A stretch of DNA of 64,000 nucleotides from Candidatus Nitricoxidivorans perseverans (GTDB lineage: Bacteria; Pseudomonadota; Gammaproteobacteria; Burkholderiales; Rhodocyclaceae). The stretch is taken from positions 2,296,282 to 2,360,281 of the forward strand of contig CP107246.1 in NCBI GenBank assembly GCA_030246985.1, read 5' to 3'. This document shows positions 35,959-44,726 of this stretch, piece after piece (within the stretch, counting starts at the first letter, position 1; every line of letters starts with the position of its first letter). The notes below the pieces were generated by a model, which did not search any database, was not told the origin of the DNA, and saw nothing but the letters and a program-made list of their open reading frames with translations. A program made the position numbers and the translations under genes.

Positions 35959-37530
35959 ATGAACATCCTGCGTCGTGGTCTTGCCTGCCTTGCCGTGCTG
36001 GCCTTGGCGGTCTTTTCCGGCGAGCCGGGAGCGGCGGAGGCCGAGCCTCGCGTCGCCCTGGTGATCGGCAACGCCGCCTATGCCAGTTCGCCGCTCGCCA
36101 ATCCGGTGAACGATGCCCGCGCGATGGCGAAGTCGCTGAGGGACACGGGATTCACCGTGGTACTCATGGAGAATATCGGTTACAAGGCCATGGGCAACGC
36201 CATGCGCGACTTCGGCCGCGACCTGGCCAAGACAGGCGGGGTCGGGTTGTTCTTCTACGCCGGCCACGGCATGCAGGTGAAGGGGCGAAACTACCTGATC
36301 CCGGTCGATGCCGACATGCAGCACGAGGACGACATTCCATTCAATGCCGTCGATGCCAATTACGTGCTGGACAAGATGGAGTCGGCCAGGAACCGCCTGA
36401 ACCTGGTGATCCTCGACGCCTGCCGCAACAACCCCTTTGCCCGCGCCTTCCGCGCGTCAGCCAAGGGCCTTACGCAGATGGAAGCGCCCTCCGGCACCCT
36501 GATCGCTTTTGCGACCGCGCCCGGCGCCGTGGCCGGCGACGGCGATGGCGGCAACGGCATTTACACGAGGCACCTGCTACGCGCCATGGCCGTCCCGGGA
36601 CTGCTCGTCGAGCAGGTGTTCAAGCAGGTGCGGGTCGGCGTCATGAAGGACACCGGCAACCTTCAGGTGCCATGGGAAAGCTCGTCACTGAAGGGCGACT
36701 TCTATTTCAGGACGCCGCCGGCAGCGCCGATCCCCGCTTCGGTCCCGTCGGCCGATTCGTCCGCGTTCGAGCTGGCCTTCTGGGACAGCATCAAGCAGAG
36801 TACCGATGCTGCTGATTTTCAGGCCTATCTGGACCAGTTTCCGGACGGGAAATTTGTTCGCTTGGCCCAGAGCCGACAGGCGCGGCTGAAGGAGGTCCCG
36901 AAGCCGACGGCGACCGTTCCGGCGCCGGCTTCCGTTCCGGTGCCTGCCGCGACGGCAAAGCCCGTGGTCGGCTTGCCCAAGGCTGGCGACCGCTGGGTGT
37001 ATGAGGTTGTGGACAATTACAGGAAATCGGTGGTCGCCACCTACGCGGTCAGGGTCCAAGGGGTGCAGGACGAAGCCGTGGCGGAAATCGTGACGACGGA
37101 GCTCGATACGCTGGTCAAGGAACGCCGTTACGGGCTGGACGATGTGTTCGGCGCCGATACCTTCCGGGTGCCGGGAAAGGCCGATGTCCAGATCGTCGAG
37201 TTTGCGCCCTATGCCCTGGCGCGCAATAAGTTCCAGCCGGGACGCAAATGGGAGGGTGTCATCGACTACGCCGGCAGCCCCTGCGCGGGCACCGTGACCG
37301 TGGTGGGGGATGAGGCGGTGAAGACGCCGGCCGGCGAGTTTCCCGCGACCAGAGTCCGGATCGATTGCCGGTTGTCATTCGGCCTGAGGTTTGGACTCCC
37401 GGTGATTGTCGATGTCTGGTATGCGCAGGATGCTCGCCGTTTTGTCAGGATGGAACGGAAGGTGGGCCGCGGCGCCTACGGCGGCGGCGACGACGACGTG
37501 ATCCAGTTGAAACGGTTCAGCCTCAACTGA
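35959..37530 (+). CDS. Secreted caspase-like (C14) peptidase
   Basis: A 523-residue exported protein with a signal peptide at 1-26 and a caspase p20-like domain (about 30-240). The His-Cys dyad is intact: H103 in YAGHGMQ and C155 in LDACRNNPF. A segment with the recurrent FWDSIKQSTDAADFQAYLDQ pattern follows (about 275-295), then a Pro/Ala-rich linker (about 314-338), then an unrecognised beta-rich C-terminal domain of about 170 residues. Substrate and role are unknown; periplasmic location is inferred. It begins 24 bases after ssb, so it may be read from the same transcript. Confidence 0.85.
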   Translation: MNILRRGLACLAVLALAVFSGEPGAAEAEPRVALVIGNAAYASSPLANPVNDARAMAKSLRDTGFTVVLMENIGYKAMGNAMRDFGRDLAKTGGVGLFFYAGHGMQVKGRNYLIPVDADMQHEDDIPFNAVDANYVLDKMESARNRLNLVILDACRNNPFARAFRASAKGLTQMEAPSGTLIAFATAPGAVAGDGDGGNGIYTRHLLRAMAVPGLLVEQVFKQVRVGVMKDTGNLQVPWESSSLKGDFYFRTPPAAPIPASVPSADSSAFELAFWDSIKQSTDAADFQAYLDQFPDGKFVRLAQSRQARLKEVPKPTATVPAPASVPVPAATAKPVVGLPKAGDRWVYEVVDNYRKSVVATYAVRVQGVQDEAVAEIVTTELDTLVKERRYGLDDVFGADTFRVPGKADVQIVEFAPYALARNKFQPGRKWEGVIDYAGSPCAGTVTVVGDEAVKTPAGEFPATRVRIDCRLSFGLRFGLPVIVDVWYAQDARRFVRMERKVGRGAYGGGDDDVIQLKRFSLN

Positions 37531-37570
37531 TCGCTCAGCTGTGACCGGAAACATCGGAAGGACATCGGAA

Positions 37571-38905
37571 GTGAACCGGAAACAACGCATGACGAAGCGC
37601 CTCTCCGAGCTCTCGCCGCGCGACCTGCTGGTGGTCGGCCTGCCGCTGCTATTGCTGCTGGCCGCGGGTTTCTGGGGGGCGGCACAGTTCATCCGGCCGG
37701 CGCCGCCGGATACGCTGGTTTTATCGTCGGGCGGCGAAGGGGGCGCCTACCAGCGCTTCGCCTCCGCTTACAAGGAAACGCTGGCCCATTATGGCGTCCG
37801 CTTGATCGAGAAGCCTTCCGCCGGTTCCCTGGACAACCTGCAACGCCTGCGCGATGACGGTTCCGGCGTGGATGCCGGCTTCTTCCAGGCGGGCACCGGC
37901 CAGGCAGGCGAAGGCGACGCGCTGGTGTCCCTCGGCAGCTTCTACCACGAGCCGCTCTGGATCTTCTACCGACAGGGCCTGGGCGAGCCGGATCGCATCC
38001 TCCAGCTCAAGGGACGGCGCATCGCCATCGGCGGGCCGGGCAGCGGCACGCACCACCTCGCGCTCGAAATGCTCGGCGCCAACGGCCTCGACGCCGCCAA
38101 CACGCGCCTGCTGGAAAAGGGCGGGCTGGGCCTTGTCGAAGCCTTCGGCAAGGGCGAGATCGATGCGGCCTTCGTCGTCGGCCCGACCGAATCGGCCACG
38201 GTCTGGTCGCTGCTGTTCACGCCGGGCGTGCGCCTGATGAGCCTCGCCCATGCCGACGCCTACACGCGGCGGTTGCCGCATCTTTCAAAGATCGTCCTAT
38301 CGCGCGGGGCGGTGGATGTGGTTCAGGACATCCCCGTCCGCGACGTGACCCTCGTGGCTTCCGCGGCGACTCTGCTGGTGCGCGAGGACATGCACCCCGC
38401 GCTCATCGACCTGCTGCTGGAAGCGGCGATCGAAACCCACGGCGGCGCCGGCATCTTCCAGAAGCCGGGCGATTTTCCGCGCGCAATGGCGGTGGGTTTT
38501 CCCCTGTCGGGGGAGGCGGCGCGCTACCACAAGTCGGGCAAGCCCCTCCTCCAGCGCTACCTGCCATTCTGGGCGGCGACGCTGGTAGATCGCATGGTGG
38601 TGATGCTGATCCCCGTGATCGCGCTGCTGCTGCCTGTCTTCAAGTTCGCGCCCTCGATCTACACCTGGCGCGTGCGCTCCCGCATCTACCGGCGCTACGG
38701 CGAGCTGAAGTTCATCGAGGCGGAGGTGGAGTCCGACCCGTCGCGGCACACGCAAGAGGAATGGCTGGACAAGCTCGATGCCATCGAGGCCGACGCCAAT
38801 CGCATCCCGACGCCGCTGGCCTTCGCCGACATGCTCTACACGCTGAAGGGCCACATCGGCCTCGTGCGCGAGGCCGTGCTGAAAAGAACGACTACAACCG
38901 CCTGA
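37571..38905 (+). CDS. TAXI-family solute-binding protein with C-terminal membrane segment
   Basis: A 444-residue protein. An N-terminal membrane helix (about 20-42) is followed by a TAXI-type periplasmic binding domain: SSGGEGGAYQRFASAY, GGPGSGTHHLALEML and FVVGPTESATVW. A second helix (about 342-362) leads to a cytoplasmic tail of about 80 residues with EAEVESDPSRHTQEEWLDKL. Ordinary TAXI proteins are soluble partners of TRAP permeases; none is encoded here. A GTG at 37571 with AAGGA upstream is my start; a GTG at 37541 and an ATG at 37589 are alternatives. The last 14 bases overlap the convergent rfaE2 gene. Confidence 0.82.
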   Translation: MNRKQRMTKRLSELSPRDLLVVGLPLLLLLAAGFWGAAQFIRPAPPDTLVLSSGGEGGAYQRFASAYKETLAHYGVRLIEKPSAGSLDNLQRLRDDGSGVDAGFFQAGTGQAGEGDALVSLGSFYHEPLWIFYRQGLGEPDRILQLKGRRIAIGGPGSGTHHLALEMLGANGLDAANTRLLEKGGLGLVEAFGKGEIDAAFVVGPTESATVWSLLFTPGVRLMSLAHADAYTRRLPHLSKIVLSRGAVDVVQDIPVRDVTLVASAATLLVREDMHPALIDLLLEAAIETHGGAGIFQKPGDFPRAMAVGFPLSGEAARYHKSGKPLLQRYLPFWAATLVDRMVVMLIPVIALLLPVFKFAPSIYTWRVRSRIYRRYGELKFIEAEVESDPSRHTQEEWLDKLDAIEADANRIPTPLAFADMLYTLKGHIGLVREAVLKRTTTTA

Positions 38906-39368
38906 TCTTTTCCAGCAGCGCGGTCGTCGACCGCTCGTGCATGAACGGGATGGAATGCACCGCGCCGCCCCAGCCCAGTACCTCGCGGGCGCCGACGATC
39001 TTTTCCACCGGCCAGTCGCCGCCCTTGACCAGCACGTCGGGGCGGGTGTCGAGGACCCGCGCCAGCGGCGTATCCTCGTCGAACCAGGTTACCAGCGAGA
39101 CGCACTCCAGCGCGGCGATCACCGCCATGCGGTCTTCGAGGGCGTTGACAGGACGGTCGCCGCCTTTCCCCAAACGTCTTACCGAGGCATCCGAGTTGAC
39201 CGCGACCAGCAGGCTTTCGCCCAGCGCGCGCGCCTGGGCGAGGTAGGTGACGTGGCCGCGATGCAGGATGTCGAAGCAGCCGTTGGTGAAGACCAGCGGA
39301 CGCGGCAGCGCGGCGACGCGCGCCGGCAGATCCTCCGGCGCGCAGAGCTTTGCTTCGAACTCCGTCAC
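38892..39368 (-). CDS. rfaE2: Heptose-1-phosphate adenylyltransferase
   Basis: A 158-residue cytidylyltransferase-like enzyme that activates D-glycero-beta-D-manno-heptose 1-phosphate with ATP for LPS core synthesis. The signature FTNGCFDILHRGHVTYLAQA holds the HxGH nucleotide site (HRGH). The length matches the split form, in which kinase (RfaE1) and adenylyltransferase are separate proteins; the kinase is not in this window. It starts with GTG overlapping the BON-lipoprotein stop by 4 bases. Confidence 0.93.
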   Translation of the reverse strand: MTEFEAKLCAPEDLPARVAALPRPLVFTNGCFDILHRGHVTYLAQARALGESLLVAVNSDASVRRLGKGGDRPVNALEDRMAVIAALECVSLVTWFDEDTPLARVLDTRPDVLVKGGDWPVEKIVGAREVLGWGGAVHSIPFMHERSTTALLEKIRRL

Positions 39369-40015
39369 TTTTTCTCGGCCGGAGGCGAGGCGCTTCCGCC
39401 CGGCTGGCTGTCCAGGTACCGCGCCCGCTCCTCGGAGATGATCTCGAAGAGGCGAACGACCTTCAGCACGCCGCCGGTGGTGCGGGCGATGTCCACCGCC
39501 GCGTCGGCCTCGCGCTGGGTCACCAGGCCGAGGAGATGGACGGCGCCGGCTTCGGTGACCACCTTGACCTTGGTGGCCGGGAACTTGTTGTGGTCGAGGA
39601 AGCGGGCCTTGACCTTGGAGGTGAGGTAGGCGTCGTTGCTGCGCGCGGCGAAGGAACTGGTGCCGGCCACCTGGAGCTCGTTGGTGATGGTCTTCACGTT
39701 GGGCACGCCGCCGACGATCTTCTCGACCTCGGCGCGGGCCGCCGCGTCGGGCACTTCGCCGGTGACCAGTACCATGCGGTTGTAGCTGGTGACATTGACG
39801 TGGACCCGGTCGCCGAATTTCTCGCCGACGCGGTTGACGGCGCGGATCTCGATGCCCTCGTCGGCCAGGTAGGTCTCGGCGTGGCGGCGGTCGGTGATCA
39901 TCAGGGCGCCGGCGCCGGCGCCGACGGCGGCGGCGGGCACGCAGCCGGTAAGGCCGGGCGCGAGGATGGCGAGCAGGAGGGCGGTCAATGTGGCGGTGGA
40001 AAGCGCGTTTTTCAT
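39365..40015 (-). CDS. dolP: BON-domain outer-membrane lipoprotein (DolP/YraP-like)
   Basis: A 216-residue lipoprotein. The signal sequence ends in the lipobox LTGC (cysteine at about residue 25), followed by two BON domains (about 55-120 and 130-195, with [20 protein letters not shown]). DolP-type proteins sit on the inner face of the outer membrane and help envelope integrity. The context (yraN, SIS protein, this gene) matches the E. coli yraN-diaA-yraP order. I chose the ATG at 40015; it overlaps the upstream SIS gene stop by 4 bases. Confidence 0.9.
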   Translation of the reverse strand: MKNALSTATLTALLLAILAPGLTGCVPAAAVGAGAGALMITDRRHAETYLADEGIEIRAVNRVGEKFGDRVHVNVTSYNRMVLVTGEVPDAAARAEVEKIVGGVPNVKTITNELQVAGTSSFAARSNDAYLTSKVKARFLDHNKFPATKVKVVTEAGAVHLLGLVTQREADAAVDIARTTGGVLKVVRLFEIISEERARYLDSQPGGSASPPAEKK

Positions 40016-40605
40016 GTGTTTTCTCCCAGCAGAAGGGTGTCGATGCCGTCGCAGAGGCAATGGATGGCCAGGAGATGCACTTCCTGGATGCGCGCCGTGC
40101 GCGCGGCCGGCACGCAGAGGTGGATGTCGTCCGGCCCCAGCGCCGCCGCCATCTTTCCGCCGCCCTTGCCGGTGAGCGCGACGATGCGCACGCCGCGCCC
40201 GTGTGCGACGGCCATGGCCGAGAGCACGTTGGGCGAGTTGCCGGAGGTGGAGATGGCCAGCAGCACGTCGCCGGGCCGTCCCAGCGCGCTCACCTGCTTG
40301 GCGAACACCTGGTCGTAGGCGTAGTCGTTGGCGATGGAGGTCAGCGTCGAGGCGTCGGTAGTCAGCGCGATGGCGGCCAGCGGCGCGCGCTCCCGCTCGA
40401 ACCGGTTCAGCAGCTCCGCCGCGAAGTGCTGCGAATCGGCGGCCGAACCGCCGTTGCCGCAGGCCATGATCTTGCCGCCGCCCGCGAGGCAGGCGGCCAT
40501 GGCCTCGACGGCGTCGGCGATGGAGCCGGCCATGACGCTTCCCGCCGCCTGCTTGGCGGCGATGCTGTCGGCGAACTGGTCGTGGATGCGCTGGACGAGG
40601 CTCAT
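40012..40605 (-). CDS. gmhA: SIS-domain sedoheptulose-7-phosphate isomerase (GmhA/DiaA family)
   Basis: A 197-residue SIS protein with the phosphosugar-binding [19 protein letters not shown] and [11 protein letters not shown], and the [16 protein letters not shown] helix. GmhA makes heptose-7-phosphate for LPS; DiaA is a close paralogue that binds DnaA. Glutamate, glutamine and histidine residues expected in the isomerase site are present, and rfaE2 in the same operon supports GmhA. The yraN/yraP synteny is also that of diaA, so either role is possible. Confidence 0.85.
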   Translation of the reverse strand: MSLVQRIHDQFADSIAAKQAAGSVMAGSIADAVEAMAACLAGGGKIMACGNGGSAADSQHFAAELLNRFERERAPLAAIALTTDASTLTSIANDYAYDQVFAKQVSALGRPGDVLLAISTSGNSPNVLSAMAVAHGRGVRIVALTGKGGGKMAAALGPDDIHLCVPAARTARIQEVHLLAIHCLCDGIDTLLLGENT

Positions 40606-40659
40606 GGCTCCCGCGATTCTAGCCGTCCGAAGTGACGCTTGCCTGACGGAAATGGGCGG

Positions 40660-41025
40660 TTAAAGCACCACAAACACTTCGATCAACACCCGCCGCCATG
40701 GGTTGCGGTGCTCGAGCAGCTTCGCGACCCGGGCCTCGACGCGACCGCCGCGATCCATTTCGGCCGCCACGGCCCGGTTCTCGGCGCGCGGCAGGTAGCC
40801 GAGCATCCGGCCGCGCCACTCGACGCGCACGGCATTGGCGTCGTGCGGATTGTCGGGCTCGCGCGCCAGCGTCAGGCCGTCGCCGACCTTCATCTCGGCC
40901 CACAGTGCCCCGGCCTCGTGATACTGGAAGCCCGCCAGCGGCGAACTCTGCACCAGCAGCTTGATGGTCTGCGCATGGGCGGCCACCCCGATCAGGAGCA
41001 GCAGGCTAATCCAGACGAAACGCAT
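40660..41025 (-). CDS. Exported HIRAN-domain protein
   Basis: A 121-residue protein. Residues 1-19 form a signal peptide (LLLLIGVAAHAQ). The remainder is a HIRAN domain: GFQYHEAGALW, LAREPDNPHDANAVRVEWRG and LGYLPRAENRAVA. HIRAN domains usually bind DNA ends in helicases such as HLTF; here the domain is alone and apparently exported, so another role is likely. The start overlaps the yraN stop by 20 bases, and the SIS gene follows 54 bases on. Confidence 0.85.
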   Translation of the reverse strand: MRFVWISLLLLIGVAAHAQTIKLLVQSSPLAGFQYHEAGALWAEMKVGDGLTLAREPDNPHDANAVRVEWRGRMLGYLPRAENRAVAAEMDRGGRVEARVAKLLEHRNPWRRVLIEVFVVL

Positions 41026-41353
41026 CCCGCATCCATTCGATTCCGCCCTTGCCGTCCAGCAGCACGGCATCGAAGCGGCAGGGCCGCTCCCCATGCCGGA
41101 CCAGCCAGTGCCGCGCGGCCATGACGATCTTCGCCCGCTTTGCCGCCGTGATGCTCGCCGCCGCGCCGCCGAAGTCCGAGCGGCTCCTCAGCCGCACCTC
41201 GACGAACACCGTCGCATCCCTCTCCCGGCAGATCAGGTCGATCTCGCCGCCGCGCACGCGGAAGTTGCGCTCGATCACCCGTAGGCCGCGTTCGGCCAGG
41301 AACCGGGCGGCGAATTCCTCGGCTTCGGCGCCTTTGGCTTGCCTGTTGGTCAT
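41006..41353 (-). CDS. yraN: YraN-family putative endonuclease
   Basis: A 115-residue UPF0102 protein with a restriction-endonuclease-like fold. RNFRVRGGEIDLICRE and VFVEVRLRSRS give the GEIDLI...FVEV metal-binding pattern. The biological role is unsettled. It is the first gene of the minus-strand operon. The ATG at 41353 lies only 12 bases from the divergent rsmI start, so its promoter must lie inside rsmI. Confidence 0.9.
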   Translation of the reverse strand: MTNRQAKGAEAEEFAARFLAERGLRVIERNFRVRGGEIDLICRERDATVFVEVRLRSRSDFGGAAASITAAKRAKIVMAARHWLVRHGERPCRFDAVLLDGKGGIEWMRDAFRLD

Positions 41354-41365
41354 GGGGCTGGAACA

Positions 41366-42223
41366 ATGGCGCGCATGGACGTGCTCCCGAATAGAACGTC
41401 GGCATTGTATGTCGTCGCCACTCCGCTGGGGAATCTGGGCGATATCACCGCGCGGGCGCTGGAGGCGTTGCGCGTCGCCGACGCGATCGCCTGCGAGGAC
41501 ACGCGCCACACGCGGCGCCTGCTCGACCACTTCGGCATCCGCGCGCCGGCGTTCGCGCTGCACGGGCATAACGAGAACGCCGCGGCGGAAAAGGTGCTCG
41601 CCCTGCTGCGCGAGGGGAAAAGCGTCGCGCTGGTCTCGGACGCCGGCACGCCAGGCATCTCAGACCCCGGCGCCCGCGCCGTGGCGGCCGCGCGCGCGGC
41701 CGGCTTTCCGGTCGTGCCGCTGCCCGGGCCGAACGCCGCCGTCGCCGCGCTGTCGGTGGCGGGCCTGACGGACGAGCGGTTCCTGTTCGTCGGCTTCCTT
41801 CCGTCGAAAGTCAGCGCCCGCAGGACGGCGATCGCGGCGCTTGCGGACGTCGGGGCGGCGCTGGTGTTCCACGAGGCGCCGCACCGCGTCGAGGAGACGG
41901 TCGCCGACCTGGCGGCGCTGCTGGAGCCTTCGCGCACGCTGGTCATCGCCCGCGAGCTGACCAAGCTATTCGAGCAGATCGCATCGATGCCCCTGGCCGA
42001 GGGGCCGGCCTGGCTCGCGGCCGACGACAATCGCCGGCGCGGGGAGTTCGTCCTCGTCGTCTCCGGCCCGCCGCCGCGCGAGGGGCTGGACGCCGAAACC
42101 GAACGCGTGCTGAAGGCGCTGCTGGCCGAACTGCCGGTGAAACAGGCGGCGAAGCTCGCGGCGGAGATCACGGGGGCGGCGAAGAACGACCTCTATAAAA
42201 GGGCATTGCAACTCAAGGCATAA
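41366..42223 (+). CDS. rsmI: 16S rRNA C1402 2'-O-methyltransferase
   Basis: A 285-residue SAM-dependent methyltransferase of the tetrapyrrole-methylase fold that modifies cytidine 1402 of 16S rRNA. Motifs: [43 protein letters not shown] and FHEAPHR. Length and divergence from yraN are standard. ATGs at 41366 and 41375 are both possible starts. Its partner at the same nucleotide, rsmH, is 2.5 kb downstream in this window. Confidence 0.95.
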   Translation: MARMDVLPNRTSALYVVATPLGNLGDITARALEALRVADAIACEDTRHTRRLLDHFGIRAPAFALHGHNENAAAEKVLALLREGKSVALVSDAGTPGISDPGARAVAAARAAGFPVVPLPGPNAAVAALSVAGLTDERFLFVGFLPSKVSARRTAIAALADVGAALVFHEAPHRVEETVADLAALLEPSRTLVIARELTKLFEQIASMPLAEGPAWLAADDNRRRGEFVLVVSGPPPREGLDAETERVLKALLAELPVKQAAKLAAEITGAAKNDLYKRALQLKA

Positions 42224-42231
42224 TCCGCGCC

Positions 42232-43266
42232 ATGCAGACCCTGACCATTACCCGCCCCGACGACTGGCACCTGCACCTGCGCGACGGCGATGCGTTGACA
42301 GCCGTGCTGCCCGACACGGCGCGGCGATTCGCCCGCGCCATCGTCATGCCGAACCTCAGGCCGCCGGTGACGACGGTGGGGCAGGCGGCGGCGTATCGGC
42401 AGCGCATCCTGGCTGCCGTGCCGACGGACATGGCCTTCGAACCCTTGATGACGCTGTACCTCACCGACAACACGCCGCCGTCCGAGATCGACAAGGCGAA
42501 GGCGAGCGGCATCACTCACGCGGTCAAGCTCTACCCGGCGGGCGCGACGACGAATTCGGATGCCGGCGTCACCGATCTCGTGAAATGCCGCGCGACGCTG
42601 GCCCGCATGGAATCGCTCGGCCTGCCGCTGCTCGTGCATGGCGAAGTCACCGATCCCGCGGTCGACGTGTTCGACCGCGAGGCGGCGTTCATCGAGCGCG
42701 TGCTCGCGCCGCTGCTCGCGGACTTCCCGGCGTTGAAGCTGGTGCTGGAACACGTGACGACGACGGAAGGCGTCGATTTCGTCCTCTCGGCCGGGGCGAA
42801 CGTGGCGGCCACGATCACCGCCCACCACCTGCTGATGAACCGAAACGCGATCTTCGCCGGCGGCATCCGCCCGCACCACTACTGCCTGCCGGTGCTGAAG
42901 CGCGAGGCCCATCGCCGGGCGCTGGTGGCGGCGGCGACATCGGGGAATCCGAAGTTCTTCCTCGGCACCGATTCGGCGCCGCACGCGAGGGGCGCCAAGG
43001 AAGCCGCCTGCGGCTGCGCCGGCTGCTACACGGCGCACGCCGGCATCGAGCTGTATGTCGAGGCCTTCGATGCCGCCGGCGCGCTCGACCGGCTGGAAGG
43101 CTTCGCGAGCCACTTCGGTGCCGACTTCTACGGCCTGCCGCGCAACACGGATAGGATCACGCTGGCGAAGGAGGCCTGGAGCGTGCCGGCGACGCTGGCC
43201 TATGCCGACAATGACGTGCTGGTGCCCTTGCGCGCCGGCGAAACCGTGGCCTGGAGGCTGAAATGA
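42232..43266 (+). CDS. pyrC: Dihydroorotase
   Basis: A 344-residue class II dihydroorotase of pyrimidine synthesis. The zinc ligands are in [10 protein letters not shown] (residues 10-19) and the bridging carboxylated lysine in [11 protein letters not shown] (about 98-108). [12 protein letters not shown] and the catalytic aspartate in FLGTDSAPH are also present. The length equals E. coli PyrC. It follows rsmI by 8 bases and overlaps the next lipoprotein gene by 4. Confidence 0.97.
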   Translation: MQTLTITRPDDWHLHLRDGDALTAVLPDTARRFARAIVMPNLRPPVTTVGQAAAYRQRILAAVPTDMAFEPLMTLYLTDNTPPSEIDKAKASGITHAVKLYPAGATTNSDAGVTDLVKCRATLARMESLGLPLLVHGEVTDPAVDVFDREAAFIERVLAPLLADFPALKLVLEHVTTTEGVDFVLSAGANVAATITAHHLLMNRNAIFAGGIRPHHYCLPVLKREAHRRALVAAATSGNPKFFLGTDSAPHARGAKEAACGCAGCYTAHAGIELYVEAFDAAGALDRLEGFASHFGADFYGLPRNTDRITLAKEAWSVPATLAYADNDVLVPLRAGETVAWRLK

Positions 43267-43706
43267 AACGATGGACCCTGCTGCTGCCATTCACCGTCAT
43301 GCTGCTCGCCGCGTGCAGCAAGGAACCGGCTGCCTACATGATTTCGGGCAGCGAGATCGCGATCACCGTCGAGCGGATCAGACCCTACTTCTGGAGCAGC
43401 GGATGGGATATGGACCTGATCGCGCGCCAGCACCCCAACTGCCAGCGGCGCCATCACCTCAAGCCGACCAGCGGCGACAAGGTCAAGGTCGATGTATTCA
43501 GCCCGGAACGGGGCGTATTCATCCTCAGGCAGGGCAAGCGATGGTACGTCACCGACCTGCGCACCTGCGGCTTCGACACCTTCAAGGAACCGCCGCCCGA
43601 GCCGGGCGAACTGATCGGCACTTTCCGGGAGAAGGACGGCACCTTCCAGTTCGTCGAGAACAAGGACCGGGCCGCGAAGGCGGAAACCCCGACCGAGGGC
43701 GAATAG
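43263..43706 (+). CDS. Small lipoprotein of unknown function
   Basis: A 147-residue protein with a lipoprotein signal (LLAAC, cysteine at about 18). The mature domain has a repeated aromatic and basic character ([35 protein letters not shown]), two further cysteines, and an acidic tail. I do not recognise the family. It is coupled to pyrC by ATGA. It is the last protein gene before the RNase P RNA. Confidence 0.78.
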   Translation: MKRWTLLLPFTVMLLAACSKEPAAYMISGSEIAITVERIRPYFWSSGWDMDLIARQHPNCQRRHHLKPTSGDKVKVDVFSPERGVFILRQGKRWYVTDLRTCGFDTFKEPPPEPGELIGTFREKDGTFQFVENKDRAAKAETPTEGE

Positions 43707-43715
43707 CCCGTCTGC

Positions 43716-43721
43716 TACAAT
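43716..43721 (+). promoter_or_regulatory. -10 element of rnpB
   Basis: TACAAT seven bases before the predicted 5' end of RNase P RNA. No good -35 is visible at the right distance. Confidence 0.45.
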
Positions 43722-43728
43722 CAGAACC

Positions 43729-44094
43729 GGAAGTCCGCCAGGCAGCCGCGGCACCTTCGGGTGTCGAGGAAAGTCCGGGCCCCATAGAGCGGGATGCTGG
43801 CTAACGGCCAGGCGCAGCAAGCTTCGCAAGAGGCCCAAGGCGACGGAAAGTGCAACAGAAAGATACCGCCGATGGCTCCGCAAGGAGATCAGGCAAGGGT
43901 GAAATGGCGGGGTAAGAGCCCACCGCGTTTCCAGCAATGGCAACGGCACGGCAAACCCCATCCGGGGCAAGGCCAAATAGGGAAGCATTGGCGTGGCTCG
44001 CGCCGCTTCCGGGTAGGCTGCTTGAGGCTGTCGGCAACGACAGTCCCAGAGGAATGGTTGCCCACGACAGAACCCGGCTTATCGGCGGACTTCC
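43729..44094 (+). ncRNA. rnpB: RNase P RNA (type A)
   Basis: The catalytic RNA of RNase P, which matures tRNA 5' ends. The ends pair as helix P1 (43729-43739 with 44084-44094, 11 bp). The conserved P4 5' strand GAGGAAAGTCCGGGC is at 43766-43780, and its 3' partner ACAGAACCCGGCTTATCGG at 44067-44085. The length of about 366 bases is normal for bacterial type A. A small hairpin CGCCC-TTC-GGGCG at 44104-44116 follows without a T run. The open frames across this stretch are not genes. Confidence 0.95.
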
Positions 44095-44239
44095 ACCTCC
44101 TCTCGCCCTTCGGGCGCTCCTGATAAAGTACTTTTAGTCCCGCTTCGTCCGTATTGATTATTAAGGGATATTTTTCGCTGCCTTGGCGTCTGAATCCACC
44201 TTAAGTCTTTGTCGCGCCTAAAAAATTTACGATTTCCCC

Positions 44240-44269
44240 TTGACCTGTGTCGATTTGTTGCCGTAAAGT
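44240..44269 (+). promoter_or_regulatory. Sigma-70 promoter of the mraZ/dcw operon
   Basis: TTGACC (44240-44245), an 18-base spacer and TAAAGT (44264-44269), about 38 bases before the mraZ start, in an AT-rich stretch that contrasts with the surrounding DNA. Confidence 0.6.
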
Positions 44270-44293
44270 GGGAACAAGTGGGGTTGGGTGGTG
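44269..44293 (+). promoter_or_regulatory. MraZ operator: three direct repeats
   Basis: TGGGA (44269-44273), TGGGG (44279-44283) and TGGTG (44289-44293) recur every 10 bases, the arrangement TGGGN-N5 known for MraZ binding sites. The first repeat touches the -10 element, so MraZ binding should block its own promoter. Confidence 0.75.
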
Positions 44294-44306
44294 ATAAGGG
44301 GGATTC

Positions 44307-44726
44307 ATGTTCCAAGGGGCAACGGCGCTCAGTCTGGATGCAAAGGGTCGGATGGTGATCCCGACCCGGCACCGCGACGCCCTCGACCAGGCTGCCAAGG
44401 GTCGCCTGGTGCTCACCGCCCACCCCCATCGCTGCCTGCTGCTCTATCCACAGCCCGCCTGGGAATCCATCCGCGAGCGCATCGCCGAGCTTTCGCCCCA
44501 GGCGCGCCGGCTGCTGATCGGCTTTGCCGAGGAGCTGGAGATCGATTCCGCCGGCCGGGTGCTGGTGCCGCCGGCGCTGCGCAGCCATGCGGGCCTGGAG
44601 AAGGACATCTGGATGATCGGCCAGGGCAACGGTTTCGAGGTCTGGTCGGATGCCGGCTGGAAGCGTCAGCAGGATGAAATCTTTGCCCTCGGCGACAAGC
44701 TGTTGCCGCCGGATCTTGTGCTGTGA
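44307..44726 (+). CDS. mraZ: Transcriptional regulator MraZ
   Basis: A 139-residue protein with two AbrB-like half domains. [17 protein letters not shown] (about 10-26) and [18 protein letters not shown] (about 79-96) carry the two DxxGR motifs. It forms rings that bind repeats before the division cluster and repress it. Here the repeats are visible immediately upstream. The stop overlaps the rsmH start by 4 bases. Confidence 0.96.
   Translation: MFQGATALSLDAKGRMVIPTRHRDALDQAAKGRLVLTAHPHRCLLLYPQPAWESIRERIAELSPQARRLLIGFAEELEIDSAGRVLVPPALRSHAGLEKDIWMIGQGNGFEVWSDAGWKRQQDEIFALGDKLLPPDLVL

Noticed and set aside
43794-44137. Small open frames across 43794-44137
   Set aside because: They lie within and just past the RNase P RNA, whose conserved helices explain the sequence.
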